NCBI GenBank assembly: GCA_037447655.1
Contig: JBBHKE010001469.1
Span: 282,187-346,186, forward strand
Reading direction: 5' to 3'
Source: Zygnema cylindricum
Taxonomy: Eukaryota; Streptophyta; Zygnematophyceae; Zygnematales; Zygnemataceae
Length of the DNA stretch: 64,000 nucleotides
The notes beneath the pieces are model-generated. The model saw only the letters and a list, made by a program, of their open reading frames with translations. It was not told where the DNA came from and ran no database searches. Position numbers and translations under genes: made by a program. Below, piece after piece: positions 1-11,974 of the stretch; positions within the stretch are counted from its first letter, which is position 1; the number at the start of each line of letters is the position of its first letter.

Positions 1-229
1 ACACTCTTTGCCTCTCCCCCTCCGCTCTCCCTCTGTTTCCAACTTTCGGGTATATTTTTCTAAACAATATTAATGTTTTTCATGTTATTGCTGTTATTGA
101 TTTTCTTAAGATAATATACATATATATATATATAAATGTGTTTTTAAGGTCAATAATGTCTACAATAATTAGCATTAATTGACAAACCAATGGGGCTCTG
201 TTTTCCAAATGAATGAATGATCAGCTCCC
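1..229. other. AT-rich non-coding stretch
   Basis: No gene is visible. A short (TA)n run lies near 115-135, followed by AT-rich sequence that leads into the large pyrimidine block. Confidence 0.6.
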
Positions 230-2950
230 CTCTATAGTTCTACCTCCTCCCTCCTCCCATCTCTGGTTCTCCCTCCTCCCCTCTTTGGTTCTCCCTCCTC
301 CCCTCTCTGGTTCTCCCTCTTCCCTCCCCTCTCTGGTTCCCTCTCACCCTCATCCCCTCTCTGGTTCAATCTCCTCCCTCCTCCCCTCTCTAGTTCCCTC
401 TCCTCCCTCCCCACTCTAGTTCTCCCTCCTCCCTCCCCTCTCTGGTTCCCTCTCCACCCTCATCCCCTCTCTGGTTCAATCTCCTCCCTCCTCCCCTCTC
501 TGGTTCCCTCTCGTCCCTCCTCCCCTCTCTTGTTCCCCTCCTCCTTCCTCCCCTCTCTTGTTCCCCCTCCTTCCTCCTCCCCTCTTTGGTTCCCTCTCCT
601 CCCTCCTCCCCTCTCTACTTCCCTCTCCTTCTTCCTCCCCTCTTTGGTTCCCTCTCCTCCCTCCCCTCTCTGGTAAAAAAAAAAGTCAAACTGATAAAAT
701 TTCCAGATATTGCAAAAGTTCGCAGCCGACCACGACAACATTGACGGGCCCCTCAAATCCCTCTCCACCTCTCTCTTTTACACTCACTTCCCTCTCGCTT
801 CCCCTCCCTCTCTATACCCTTCCCTTTTTCGGCCACTCTCTCTTTGCCTCTCCCTCTCTCAACACCTCCCTCTACCCTTCCCTTCTTTGCCGCTCTCTCT
901 CTCTACCCTCCCTCGACTACTGCCTCTTTCTGCCCTCTCCCCCACTCTGCCCCTCTTTATGGCTCTCTCTCTCTCTCTCTTTTCCTCTCCCTCTCTCTAC
1001 CCCTCCCTCTGCCCCTCCCTTCTCTGCCCATCTCTCTCTCTACCCCTCCCTCAACCCCTCCCTTTCTCACCCTTCCCTCTTTCTGTCATCTTCCCCACTC
1101 TGCCCCTCTCTCTCTCTGCTCCTCCCTGTCTCTTCACTTTCATCTTTTCGCCCTTCCCTCTTTCTGCGCTTTCTCCCTCTTTGCCACACCCTTTCTTTGC
1201 CCCTCTCCCTGCCCCTCCCTCTCTCTACCCTTGCCTCTACCCCTCCCTTCTCTACCCCTCTCTCTTTACCCCTCCCTCAACCCCTCCCTCTTACTACCCT
1301 TCCCTCTTTCTGACCTCTCCCCCTCTCTGCCCCTCTCTCTCTCTTTGGACCTCTACTCTCTATCAATCTCTCTCTGCCCCTCTCACTCTTTGCCCCTCCC
1401 TGTCTTTTCTTCTTCCTCTCTGTTCCCTTCCCTCTTTCTACCGCTCCCTCTCTCTCTCTGCCCCTCCTTTTCTTTGCCCCTCTCTCTTCCCCTCCCTCAC
1501 TCTACCCTTTCCTCTGCTTCTCCCTTCTCTGTCCCCCTCTCCCTCAACCCTCAACCCCTCCCTCTCTCTCCCTTTACTCCTCCCTCAACCCCTCCCTCTC
1601 TCTGCCCATCCTTTTTTTTACCCTCACCCCATCTCTGCCCCTCTCACAATAAACAAACCACCCACGCTCCTATGCGGCCCTGTGACTAAGTGATACACAT
1701 ATACATCATTGTATTCATGTATATAATACGATTATATTATCATATATATATGTATATATATGTAAATATATGTATGTATATGTACATTATACATATTATA
1801 ATGTGATCATATATTTATATGATCATCATAATGATTGTCACGATCACTTATCAACAAATAGCCATCGTCACAATTCACTAGTTTTCGTACACTTGTTGCG
1901 CAGTATACAGGAGAGGGGCGCACTAAGGGGACGAGGGAGAGGGAGATGGAGAGGGAGAGAAAGCATGTATTTCTTTGCCACCCTCTCTTTGCCCCTCTCT
2001 CGTTCTACCCTTTTCTCTCTTTCTCTGCCCTTGCCAGTCTCTTCCCCTCCCTCTCGTTACCCTTCCCTCTTTCTGCCACTATCTCTGTCTGACCCTCTTT
2101 CTCTCTACCCCTCTCTCTGCCCTTCCCTATCTCTATCCCTCCCTCTCTCTTCCCCTCCCTTTCTCTATCCCTTCCTCTCTCTGCTCTTCCCTCTTTCTTC
2201 CCTCTCTCTCTCTGCCCCTCCCTCTCGCTACCCCTCTTTATTTTGTTCCCTTTTTCTTTGCCCTCCCACTTTACCCCTCCCTCTTTCTGGCCCTCTCTCG
2301 AACATTGCGTCTTTCTTTGCCCCTCACTTTGTGCCCCTCCTCCTCTGTCCCTCTCTCGTTCTGCCCCCTCCCTCTCTCTGCACCTTCATCTCTCTGCCCC
2401 TCTCTTGCTCTGCTCCTCCCAGTCTCTTCCCCTCCCTTTTCTGCTTTTTCCTCTTTCTGCCACATTCTCTCTCTCTCATCCCATCTCTCACTGCCCATTT
2501 CTCTGACCCACCTCTCTACCCCCCCTCTGCCCCTCCCTCTCTCTACCCCTCTCCCTTTTTGCCCCTTTCTTTTTGTTCCTCTATCCCTCTCTCTCTTTGG
2601 CTCTCCCTCTCTCTACCACTCTCTCTTTACCTCTCCCTCAACCCCTCCCACTCTCTGCCCATCCCTCTTTCTGCCCTCTCCCCCTCTCTGCCCCTCCCTC
2701 TTTGCCCCTCACTCTCTTTGACCCTCTACTCTCTACCGCACTTTCTCTACCCCTCCCTGTCCCTTCCCCTCCTTCTCTTTGCCCTTCCTTGTTTTTGCCG
2801 CTCTCCCTCTCCCTGCCCCTTCCTCTGCCCCTCCCTTCTCTACCCCTCTCTCTCTACCCCTCCCTCAACCCCTCCGTCTCTCTGCCCTTCCCTCTTTCTG
2901 CTTCTCCCCCTCTTTGCTCCTCTCTATCTCTCTGTAGACCTCTACTCTCG

Positions 2951-2999
<49 letters not shown>

Positions 3000-3010
3000 T
3001 CGTTCTCTCG
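230..3010. repeat. Large polypyrimidine block (CT-rich low complexity)
   Basis: The plus strand is almost entirely C and T, built from short units such as CCCCTCCCTCTCT, with a pure (CT)n run near 2955-2996. It is interrupted by unique AT-rich sequence at about 670-730 and 1690-1970. Long ORFs exist on both strands but encode only Ser/Pro/Leu or Arg/Glu/Gly strings, as expected from a triplet reading of CT/GA repeats, so I do not call genes. A homopurine/homopyrimidine tract of this length could form triplex (H-DNA) structures; that is inference. Confidence 0.85.
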
Positions 3011-3221
3011 TTCTTGAAATCCCTGTTTTCTCGTTCGCTCGTATGTGCAATATAGTACTTTTGCTTCCAATTTCTTCTCACAACTTTTAAAAAAAAAATT
3101 GGCAATTATCAGCAACCGAAACAAATATTAAAAAATGAACTGAAATAGGTTTATTTCCATGCAGTCAAGCTACTTGTAAAAAAAAAAAATAACAATGCTT
3201 TAAAAAAAAGAATTGCCATAA
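3011..3221. other. AT-rich spacer with dispersed-repeat similarity
   Basis: No gene seen. The stretch around 3060-3130 resembles 24670-24745: both contain TTCTTCTCACA, then TTGGCAAT, CAGCAA or CGGCAA, and TATTAAAAAAT. It is part of a dispersed repeat. Confidence 0.5.
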
Positions 3222-4262
3222 TTTTGAGAGGGAGAGGGAGAGGGAGAGGGAGAAAGAGAGGGAGAGGGAGAGGGAGGGGGAGAGGGAGAGTGAGAGGGAT
3301 TTTCCTTTCCTTAACAGAAGGGAGGGAGGGAGGGAGGGAGGCAGGGAGGGGTTAAACGAAAATTAGCAAATTTCGAAACCGCTTACTTTCCACACATTCC
3401 CCCACATCCATAAACATTGCCACATATTCGCAGACATATCCACATGCCTCCCACACATTTCCGCAGTGAGGGGGAGAGAGAGGGGCAAAAAAAGGGGGAG
3501 GGAGAGGGGCAGAGATAGGGGCAGAGAGGGGAGCAGAGAGGGGGAGAGGAAAGGGGCAGAAAAAGGGAGAGAGAGAGGGGGAGAGAGAGGGGCAGAGAGG
3601 GGCAGAGGGAGGGCAGAGGGACAGAAAGAGGGGCAGAGAGGGGGAGAGAAAGGGGCAGAGAGAGGGGGAGAGGGGGAGAGAGGGGGAGAGAGAGTGGCAA
3701 AGAGAGGGAGAGAAAGGGGCAGAAAGAGATGCAGAGTGAGGGGCAGAGAGATGTGCAGAGAGCGGTAGAGAGAGGGGCAGCGCGGGGGAGAGAGTGGGGC
3801 AGAGAGAGGGAGAGAGAGGGGGAGAGAGAGGGACAGAGAGAGGGAAAGAGAGGGGGAAAGAAAGGGGCAGAGAGGGAGAGAGAGAGGGGGAGAGAGAGGG
3901 GCAGAGAAAGTGGGAGAGAGTGGGGGAGAGAGGGGGAGAGTGAGAGGGGTGAAGAGAGGGGCAGAGAAGGGAAGAGAGGGGAAAAGAGAGGGGTAGAGAG
4001 GGGGAGTGAGAGGGGCAGAGAGGAGGAGAGAGAGAGGGGGAGAGAGGGGCAGAAAGAGTGGTAGAGGGGGAGAGAGGGCCAGAGAGAGGGGGAGAGAGGG
4101 GGAGAGAGACGGGGAGAGGAGGGGCAGAGAGGGGGAGAGGGAGGGGGAGAGAGGGGGAGAGTGAGGGGCAGAGATAGGGAGAGAGAGAGGGGCAGATGGG
4201 GCAGAGAGAGGGGCAAAGATAGGGGGAGAGAGAGGGGCAGAGAGATGTGCAGAGAGATGTGC
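3222..4262. repeat. Large polypurine block (GA-rich low complexity)
   Basis: The plus strand is dominated by GAGAGG and GGGGCAGAGA-like units, the reverse bias of the block at 230-3010. At 3385-3465 it is interrupted by a short CACATTCC-type stretch like the tandem repeat at 24750-25200. Predicted proteins are Arg/Glu/Gly or Ser/Leu/Pro strings and are not called as genes. Confidence 0.85.
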
Positions 4263-4394
4263 ACTAAAAGAAGTGACGTGCGAAACCAAACACCGTACTT
4301 GTTTCTGTACACACCACAAACTAAAACTGAACCAAAAAACAAACTGAACAAAAACGTGAATCTGGCTGATCCGCCGATTCACCCTATAAAACAC

Positions 4395-5395
4395 CGGCTG
4401 TCTCTCTCCCTCTCTCCCTCTCTTCCTAGTGTGTGTCCCTCTCGGCTTCTTCCTTTGTGGGGGGTAAGACAGTCCTCCCATCCTTTGGAGTCCGGGTGTC
4501 CCTTCTCCCTATCGCCCTCTTCACCTCTCCTCAGAGAGGGATGGAGGGATTTCCTTCTCCTTTCCTTTTGTCGGGAGAATGAGGGGAGGGAGAGGATCCG
4601 TACTGTCATGGCCCTTATGGTCTCTTGGGAGAAAGTTAAAGGGTGGGGATAAAAGAGGGGTAGAGAGAGGGGAGGAAGGAACAGAGAGAAGGGCAGAGGG
4701 AGGGGATGAAGGAGGGTAGAGATAATTGCAGAAAGAAGGGCACACTGAGCGGACGAGGGGGGGGACGAGTGAGGGGCAGAAATAGGGGTAAAGAGGAGGG
4801 ACGATGGAGGGCCAGAGAAAGGGGTAGAGAGAAGGGCAGAGAGAGGGGAAAAGAAAGGTGATGAGCGAGGGGCAGAGAGAAAGACAGCGAGAGGGGCAGA
4901 GAGAAGGGACGACGGAGGGGCAGAGCGGGGGTCTGAGAAAGGGGCCGAGGGGTAGAGAGAGGGACAAAGAGAAGACAGTGAGATGCAAACACATAGACAT
5001 GAGACGACAAAAGAAGTGAAGAAAGGCGGAGATAGAGAGAGAGGAGAGAGAAGAGGGCGACAAAGAGAGAGAAGAAAGCGAGAAGGTTACAACATCCGGA
5101 GCCAGAAAGGACAAAATTGGAAAACAGAAAAAATAGTACAGGGGAAGTAAATCATGTTTCTCCCTTGGGAAGTGGAGAGAGTGAGGGAGAGGGAGAGGGA
5201 GAGGGAGGTGGAGAGGGAGAGGGGGGGAGGGAGAGGGAGAGGGAGAGGGAGAGGGAGAGGGAGGGAGATGGAGAGGGAAAGGGAGAGGGAGAGGGAGAGG
5301 GAAAGGGAGAGGGAGAGGGAGAGGGAGATGGAGAGGGAGATGGAGAAGGAGACGGAGAGGGAGAGGGAGATGGAGAAGGAGAGGTTTCCATGTTA
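4395..5395. repeat. Alternating pyrimidine then purine blocks
   Basis: About 4398-4550 is CT-rich on the plus strand; from about 4640 to 5390 the strand turns purine-rich, ending in GAGAGG hexamer-like units (5170-5390) with occasional T substitutions giving GATGGA. No gene is supported. Confidence 0.8.
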
Positions 5396-6769
5396 GAGTT
5401 CAATATTCAAATTTTAGCTTTCAATGTTAAACGTTTGAAGTGTTTATTACAATTTTTTACCCAAAGTTTTAAAGAAAACAAAGAAGGGAAAAAAGGGGAA
5501 AAAAATAAACTTTCAAAATGCAAATATGGTGAGGTGTGAGCTTAATAATGGGCCAGGGAAGTAAACTAGAAAAGAAATACCCAAAAAAAACGTGGAAATT
5601 CTTATTATGTGGATTTTACCAAACAGAAAAAAAAGAAAGTGGCAAAATTTGGGACGATGCGGGCCTCCCAAAAAATATAATGTTACTTTATTCTTTGGAA
5701 AAGTTTTGCGAGCGAAATTTTCTTTGAAAATATATAAAAGAAACCATACAAACTAACCCAAAATCCATTTAAAATCTATTAAATATTACCCATTATGTAA
5801 TAGCTATCCGAAAATTCACAAATTTATCCCACTATTTAAGAACCTTTCCTTAAAATTTCAACATTCATTTACCCGAAACTTCGCGACATCTGCCTAAATA
5901 TAGCAAATTTTGTTCGAATCTTAATTACTTTTACCTGAAACATTAAAGATTTCACCAAAAAGAAAAAAAAAAAGAGAGAGGGGGGGAGGGGGAGGGGGAG
6001 AGGGGAGATAGGGGCAGAGAGAGAAGGGCACAGAGGGGAGCAGTCTAAAGTCAATCTAAAGTTCGTATTACATGTATCAAGATGGATTGAAGTGCACCAG
6101 ATATAGTGTCACATTAATTTATTTATTTTATAATTATTGCACTATATTAATTATTACTGCTATTACTTTATTATTATTACATTTATATAATTTATTATTT
6201 TATATATTTATATATTTATTTGTCGATAAGTGATAGGGGAGTGTGAAGATAAAAGAGTGAGGGGGGAGCGGGGAGGGGGGAGGGGGGAGGGGGAGATAGG
6301 GGCAGAGAGAGCAGGGCACAGAGAGGGGCAGAGAGAGACAGGGGTAGAGAGAGGAGGTAGAGAGACGGGCAGAGGTAAAGTTAGAAGGGCAGAGTGAGAG
6401 ATGCTTAAGTCTTATTGGAGAAATTCAACAGGAAAAATAAATATTTTACTTTATTTGAATCAAAAAATCAATGAAAAGAGAAAAAGAAGCCCAAACAAAT
6501 ATAAAATGACAATAAAAGTCCAAAATAAATAATAATAAAAAAAAAAACATTTAAAAACGGAAAAAAAAGATAAAATAAAATAAAAGTAAAAATGAACATT
6601 TTACGAAAAAAATGAAAAAATGATAAAAACCGATAAAAAAAGGAAAAAACAATTCCCGGATTATGGGTATAAGCAATAAACACGGCCCAAAAAGTCAAAA
6701 ATCAATACAAAAAAAAAAAAAAAAAATAACACCCGAAAAATTACTTGACAAAAGCAAAAAGGTATGACA
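5396..6769. other. AT-rich sequence with small GA blocks, no gene seen
   Basis: Mostly A-rich unique sequence. Small purine blocks lie at about 5970-6045 and 6240-6400. A phrase near 6221 (GTCGATAAGTGATAG) is the complement of one near 1848. Short ORFs are Phe/Lys-rich products of poly-A/T. Confidence 0.5.
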
Positions 6770-7480
6770 AAAAAAAAAAAAGGTTGAATTGGGAGAGCGG
6801 AAAGAGGCCATCCTCTTCTCCCTCCTCTCCACCTCCTCCCGTCCCCCCCCCTTCCCTTTCCTTCTCCCCTGCCTCCGTCCCAACCTGGTTCAAATTGCCA
6901 TAAAATATACCCAAAAGTACAATGTCAATATAATTGGAAAGCCTTTCCTGTACGGACAAAAGTACAGCGAAGGACAAATACATTAGAAAAGAAAAGAAAA
7001 GGGTGAAAAATTTCACCTAAATTGCAACTATTTGCCACCATCCGCGGGAGTGACGTCACGCAGCGTTCTGTCCTCTCCCTCTCCTCCTCCCCCTCTCGGC
7101 CTCCCTCTTTTCAGCCCTCTCTCTGCCTCCTCTCCTCTCTCCCTCTCTCCCTTTCACTCTCCCTTCACTCCTCCTCCCTTCCCCCCTCTCCCTCCCTCCC
7201 TCACTCCGTTACCTTCCTTTTCCATCTTTCCAACTTCCTCTTTCCCACCCCGACTTCATTCCTCTGTTCCCTCTCCCTCCTCCCCCTCCCCCTCCTCCCC
7301 CTCCTCCCCCTCCCCCTCCCCCTCCCCCTCCCCCTCCCCCTCCCCCTCCCCCTCCCCCTCCCCCTCTTTCCCTCTCCTCACCCCAAAAAATCTTAAAATT
7401 TCCGCGGTGAGAATTTCGTACTCCCTAAATAAAATAGTCGCACGAAATATTAGCACGAAATTTTACTGCGGCACGGTATA
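6770..7480. repeat. Dispersed repeat copy with CCCCTC tandem array
   Basis: This segment resembles 23990-24430. Both run: a pyrimidine patch, AAAGTACA..GAAGGAC or CAAAGGAC, AATTTCACC, then GCGTGAC or GTGACGTCACGC, a CT-rich patch, and finally CGCACGAAA..GCACGAAAT. Inside it, 7262-7375 is a regular CCCCCTC/CCCCTC tandem array. No gene is supported. Confidence 0.55.
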
Positions 7481-7786
7481 GGAAACGTTTGCACATTGCA
7501 TATTTCGACAATGCGTATTTCATGCATATCGTACGAAACGTGCGCACTTTTCAAACATTACATTTTGAGCCGCGTATCAAGCATAAAAAAAAAAAAAAAA
7601 CATCAAACAATAAATAGCGTATCGAAGGCATTTAAAAACCGCGTGCCACCAATTCAATTCATTTTTCATCCGTACACATGATTATGGTAAATGCGGAAAC
7701 GACAAAACTAAAATTGTATGATAAAACGCCCTTTTAGCACAACGTCCATGTGGCGGATCCATTTCAAATCTCCCCTTCTTAAATTT
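7481..7786. other. Unique AT-rich spacer, no gene seen
   Basis: AT-rich sequence rich in CGTACGAAA-like words, lying between the dispersed repeat and the Copia 3' LTR. No supported ORF. Confidence 0.4.
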
Positions 7787-8272
7787 TGATAGGATCTTAA
7801 TAATTCAGCGAAAGCATCAATAAATATTTTCACACAAGAGAGGACAGTCCATAAAAGCCAATATATTTCATGAACGTTTTTCCCCTATACAGTGTATATT
7901 TTTCCCTCCCACTACTCTGCAGTATATAGTATACATCAGGCGTCACGTCACAACTTCAAACTATAAACCAAGACAAAGTTATAGTGCGCACGAAATAAAA
8001 CCAAACAAACAAAACAACACAAATCTACGTAGTACTAATGTACTACCGGAAAGTACACACAAAGCCAAATAACGACAAAACCTAACACACCAAACAATAT
8101 CTGTACCTGGTCGTCGCGAAACCGAATCTACGCGAGACTGGGAATCTTCAAAACAACCTACGAAACATCGTAAGACAAAAGACAAGACCACAAGCTTGAC
8201 AACAAAAGACAAACTGAAACTATTCGGTCGCGCGACAGGTGGCGACGACCGATTACCATTTTGACGCTAACA
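7787..8272 (-). repeat. 3' LTR of Copia element A
   Basis: Read on the minus strand it runs TGTTAGCG...ATCCTATCA, with TG/CA ends. It shares blocks with the 560-bp LTRs of element B (AGCCAATATATTTCATG, CTGCAGTATATAGTA, TATAGTGCGCAC), but is more diverged and about 486 bp long. It directly abuts a polypurine tract at 8273, which fixes it as the downstream LTR of the minus-strand pol remnant. Confidence 0.85.
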
Positions 8273-8286
8273 ATACCCCTCTCAAA
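8273..8286 (-). other. Polypurine tract of Copia element A
   Basis: On the minus strand TTTGAGAGGGGTAT sits immediately before the LTR's TG. This is the expected plus-strand DNA priming site of an LTR retrotransposon. Element B has no equivalent at the same place. Confidence 0.8.
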
Positions 8287-8329
8287 ATAGTAATCATTAC
8301 ACCAAGCCTAATTTAGGCCTTCCTCTCAA

Positions 8330-9826
8330 GAGTACTTCATGAGCCGCAGCTTTCGTTAGTATATCCGCGTCTTTCTCCAACGTCGACACGTATAAAAATT
8401 CAATCTCCTTCGCAGCGACCAAATCCTATACGAATCCTAATATACTTTGTCCTTTTGTGAAATACAGGATTCTTGACCGACGCCATCTACCTCATACTGG
8501 CAGAATAGATTTTCATACATCCAATAGAAATCTTTAATTCTCCAAGTAACTCCTTCATCCAAATTGACACGCGGCCATATATTCTGCTTCGGTTGAACTT
8601 AGTGCGACAGTTGGATGAAGTCGTGAGCTCCAAGAAACTGCCGCGCCGCCAAATACAAATGCATAACGGGTCGTTGACTTTCCTTTATCAAAGTCGCCGC
8701 CCCTGTCCGCATCACAATATCCCACGCAATTCAAAGACACCTGTCCATATTGAAATAGTAATCCAATCTCAGTTGTACCTACAAGGGAACTAAAAATTCT
8801 TTTCACGGCTTCCCAATGAATCTTCTTAGGAGCCTGACAAAAACGGCTCACGACAGATATTGCGGCTGAAATATCCGGTCGGGTGGCCACACTTAAATAC
8901 ATCAGACTTCCAACTGCCTCACTATAGGGCACGTGGACAGTTTCCTCCTCCTCAAATTTGTGATATTGTAGTTTAGAATCTAGTGGTGTCAAGACCGGCT
9001 TAGAATCCAACATAGCAAATTTTGTCAGTACTTCTCTACAATATTGCGCTTGCGATAGTTTAATATCCTCATTATCGTACCTTAAAACTTCCACCCCAAG
9101 AATATATCGTACTTCCCCCAAATCTGTGACTTTAAAATGTAGTTGCATGTACTCCTTCAATTCCGCTATTCGCGTCAACTTGTCACATATCATCAAAAAA
9201 TCATCCACATACAAAGAAAATATGATTTGATCCTCCCCCTCACCTTTTATGTATACTCCATAATCTGAAACTGTACGTACGAATCCAAATTCGGTAAGGA
9301 CATTGTGTAATCGTAAATACCAAGTCCTTGGTGCTTGCTTTAGTCCGTACAAGGACTTTCGCAGCCGCCATACCTTCCCCTCCTTCGACACTACTCCTTC
9401 CGGAACCTTCATATAAACCTCCTCCTCTAAGTCACCATTCAAGAACGCCGTATCTACGTCCATTTGGTGTATGTGTTTCTTGCCGTCAGCGGCAATAGCA
9501 ATAATCATCCTCAAAGAAACAAACTTGACAACCGGTGCATATGTCTCCGTATAATCTATCCCCTCCCTTTGTTGAAAACCCTTGCAAACTAGCCGAGCCT
9601 TATGTTTTAGTACTTCTCCCGATGCACCAGTTTTAGTTTTAAAAATCCACTTCGCATCAAAAGCCTTTTTACCCTCCAGTAAAATTACCTCCTCAAATGT
9701 TTGGTTGTTGATAATAGATTGAAGTTCTCTTTCCCACGCCGGTTTCCAATGCGTCTCCCAATCGCATGATTTACATGCTTCCATGTACGATTGCGAATCG
9801 CCCGGCATATTATCGCATAATGATTG
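8330..9826 (-). pseudogene. Copia reverse transcriptase / RNase H, element A
   Basis: The open part is 8555-9808 (417 codons). Copia RT signatures are the WIFKTK segment, MDVDTAFLNGDLEEEVYM, YGLKQAPRTWY and the catalytic YVDD. RNase H follows with GYCDAD and ALSSTEAEYMA. A TAA/TAG-type break follows ACQFG near 8555. Further minus-strand codons down to about 8330 still read as the usual RNase H end (EKDADILTKA), so the reading frame once continued. The RNase H motif has Cys for Ser and Arg for Trp compared with typical Copia GYSDADWAGD. Upstream the frame is continuous with the previous ORF except for one UAG at 9827-9829. Probably non-functional because the element lacks its 5' part. Confidence 0.85.
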
Positions 9827-9829
9827 CTA
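9821..9829 (-). promoter_or_regulatory. Leaky-type stop context UAG-CAA-UCA between integrase and RT (element A)
   Basis: On the minus strand the codons are CTT TTA TAG CAA TCA TTA TGC GAT AAT ATG CCG. The ORF ending DDFLL stops at UAG and the RT ORF resumes in the same frame. UAG followed by CAA-UCA fits the TMV-type readthrough consensus UAG-CAR-YYA. The same nine bases occur in element B at 55800-55808. Readthrough function is inference. Confidence 0.55.
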
Positions 9830-11640
9830 TAAAAGGAAATCATCCTCCCTCTCCCCTGAAATAAAATAATAAGAATTCTCCACATTCCCCTTACCATCAA
9901 AAGAAATACGAGTCAGTTTCTTACCCCTATTTTGACGCATACTCCTCCTCGGCTCAAATTCTTTCTCCTCCCTTGCCGGTTCCTCCTCAATAATATTTGG
10001 TTCACTCAATTTAGAGAACGAAGATTTCCTCGTGTTCGAAGACATTCGGGAATTTTTGCTTTGCTAATCCCCACCAATGTTACCAAAATTTACATTCTCG
10101 ACAATTTTACCTCTCCCCCTTTTAACATTGGAGGTGGATTCCGGATCAACTTCCGAATCCAAACCCTCAATGTCATTAAGATCACCAATTTAAAATTCCT
10201 CATGAAAATCAAGATTCGAATGTCGCTTAGCCGATCAAGAGATTGTGGATAATAAGTCCTCGTGAAAATCCACATTCCTTGATTCCTCAATGATATTTCG
10301 AATCGGATCATAAACTCGATAAAGGCTTCCTTTCCCCCTATATCCAACGAAATAACCACTCCAACTCCTCGATGCAAACTTACCCTTCCTCTTTTGCGAT
10401 GGAATATAAACCGACACACGGCATCCCCAAATCTGAATGTGGTGTAGGTTAGCCTTTCGCCCATACCACAACTCATACGGAGTTTTATCACCCGAAACCG
10501 ATGTAATCCTCCGATTACAAATATAATTCGCCATTAAAATTGCATCGCCCCATAAATGAATACTCTTCTTGGATCCGTGTACCATGGATCGTACCATTTC
10601 TTGAAGCATACGATTTTTTCTCTCGGCAATGCCATTGGATTCCGGTAAGTAAGATGCGATATATTGATGAGAGATTTCCCACCATTTACAATAAGGATCA
10701 AAAGCACGGAAATCCCCATCCATTATCTGATCTTATAGATTTTAATTTTCTCTCACATTGCCTTTCGGTCATCACATGCCACTCTTGAAAGCGTAAAAAT
10801 CCTTCGGATTTGTGTTTGAGCAATATTACCCATGTGAATCGAGAGAAGTCATCGACCACCACCATAATATATTTGTTTCCTCCAATCGTTTCTGGTTTCA
10901 CATCTCCACATAAATCAATGTGCACAAGATCAAGCGGATGCTTAGATCAATGCATCGGATCCTTAGCCGGATGTGGCTTTTGGGTTTTTCTTCCCTTACT
11001 ACATCCTTCGCACACGTTAATTTTCTCTCCCGACGCCAAGTCTAATCCCTTTACGCTCCTATTTTTTATCATTCGTCGTAAACTCGCCTTGGATGTGTGA
11101 CACACCCAGTGGTGCCACAATGTCAAATCGCCTTTTAAATCGGATATTTGCGAAATAATACCGGCGGAATATGTGGAGGATTTATAAACCGACTGTGCAT
11201 AAATTATGTGACCTCCCTTTCGCCGATTTGTACACCATTCGGTCGTACAATATTATTGTTGAATCTCCGTACGAAAGTACGTTGCAACCTGTTGATCGAA
11301 TTTGAGGTACTCAGAGAAGGTTCACTGAACCTTTAGCAAAATATATAACATTTATTAGTTCGACTTACGTCAGTTTTTCCACGTTGCGTGAGTCCAAAAT
11401 AGGTAAATCTAACCGTAGAGTACCCACTGTACCAATTGAAATTATTTGTCCACTTGCGATAGTAATTTTCTTCAGTACTGTGAGTTGTCGTAGGTCATAG
11501 AAAAGTGACACGTCCGTACATACGTGATGCGACACCCCCGAATCGATTATCCAGTCCTTTTCTTGTCTTGTAGTACATGCCAATGACACTCTGAGACCTC
11601 CATTGGCCCTCAGAGTAGGCAAAACCAAAGAAGCTAATCT
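9830..11640 (-). pseudogene. Broken protease/integrase region of Copia element A
   Basis: Collinear with the intact ORF of element B but broken into fragments by frameshifts and stops. 11365-11628 holds the protease-like WIIDSGVSHHVCTD. About 10698-10925 has the integrase start (HIDLCGDVKPETIGGNKYI and the DDFSRFTW segment). 10235-10723 has the middle and end of the integrase (SNGIAERKNRMLQEMV, then WGCRVSVYI). 9830-10045 is the acidic linker before RT. The similarity ends near 11640, so Gag, the 5' LTR and the PBS are missing. Element A is therefore a dead 5'-truncated copy of about 3.85 kb. Confidence 0.85.
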
Positions 11641-11822
11641 ACATAGTGCCGACTCCTAACTTGATATAAACCCAAATGAATGACCCCTTTTCAGTCAAAA
11701 CCCCAATACAGATTCACCCCTGTGAAATAACACTTTCTGTGTGCTCAGTTCCACCACATAATGCAAAGGTTAGAATATGTGATTTGGACACATTTGCCCA
11801 CTTTGACTTTCCCTTAGTAATG

Positions 11823-11974
11823 GTATGACTCCATGTCGTCCAAATCCTGACATTCGTCCATACAAATGGTAGTGTTCCACGATGTGACGTTGGTCACAAA
11901 AAATCGGCGATGTGACACCTGCACATAAAATTGGCAATACGCGATATTGCCCAAAATCGCCAATAAAATCAACA
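11823..11974. repeat. ~152-bp direct repeat, left copy
   Basis: Nearly identical to 16803-16955: both contain GTATGACTCCATGTCGTCC, TGTTCCACGATGTGA, AATCGGCGATGTGACA and CGCGATATTGCCC. The two copies bracket a ~4.8-kb region with the Gag-like ORF. They may be remnants of terminal repeats, or an unrelated dispersed repeat. Confidence 0.7.

Noticed and set aside
558-3055. Overlapping ORFs of 160-415 codons in the CT-rich block
   Set aside because: Only Ser/Pro/Leu repeats, open in several frames and on both strands; a composition artefact.
3363-5114. Long minus-strand ORFs (372, 322 and 197 codons)
   Set aside because: Same low-complexity Ser/Leu/Pro reading of a GA-rich plus strand; no domain or splice support.
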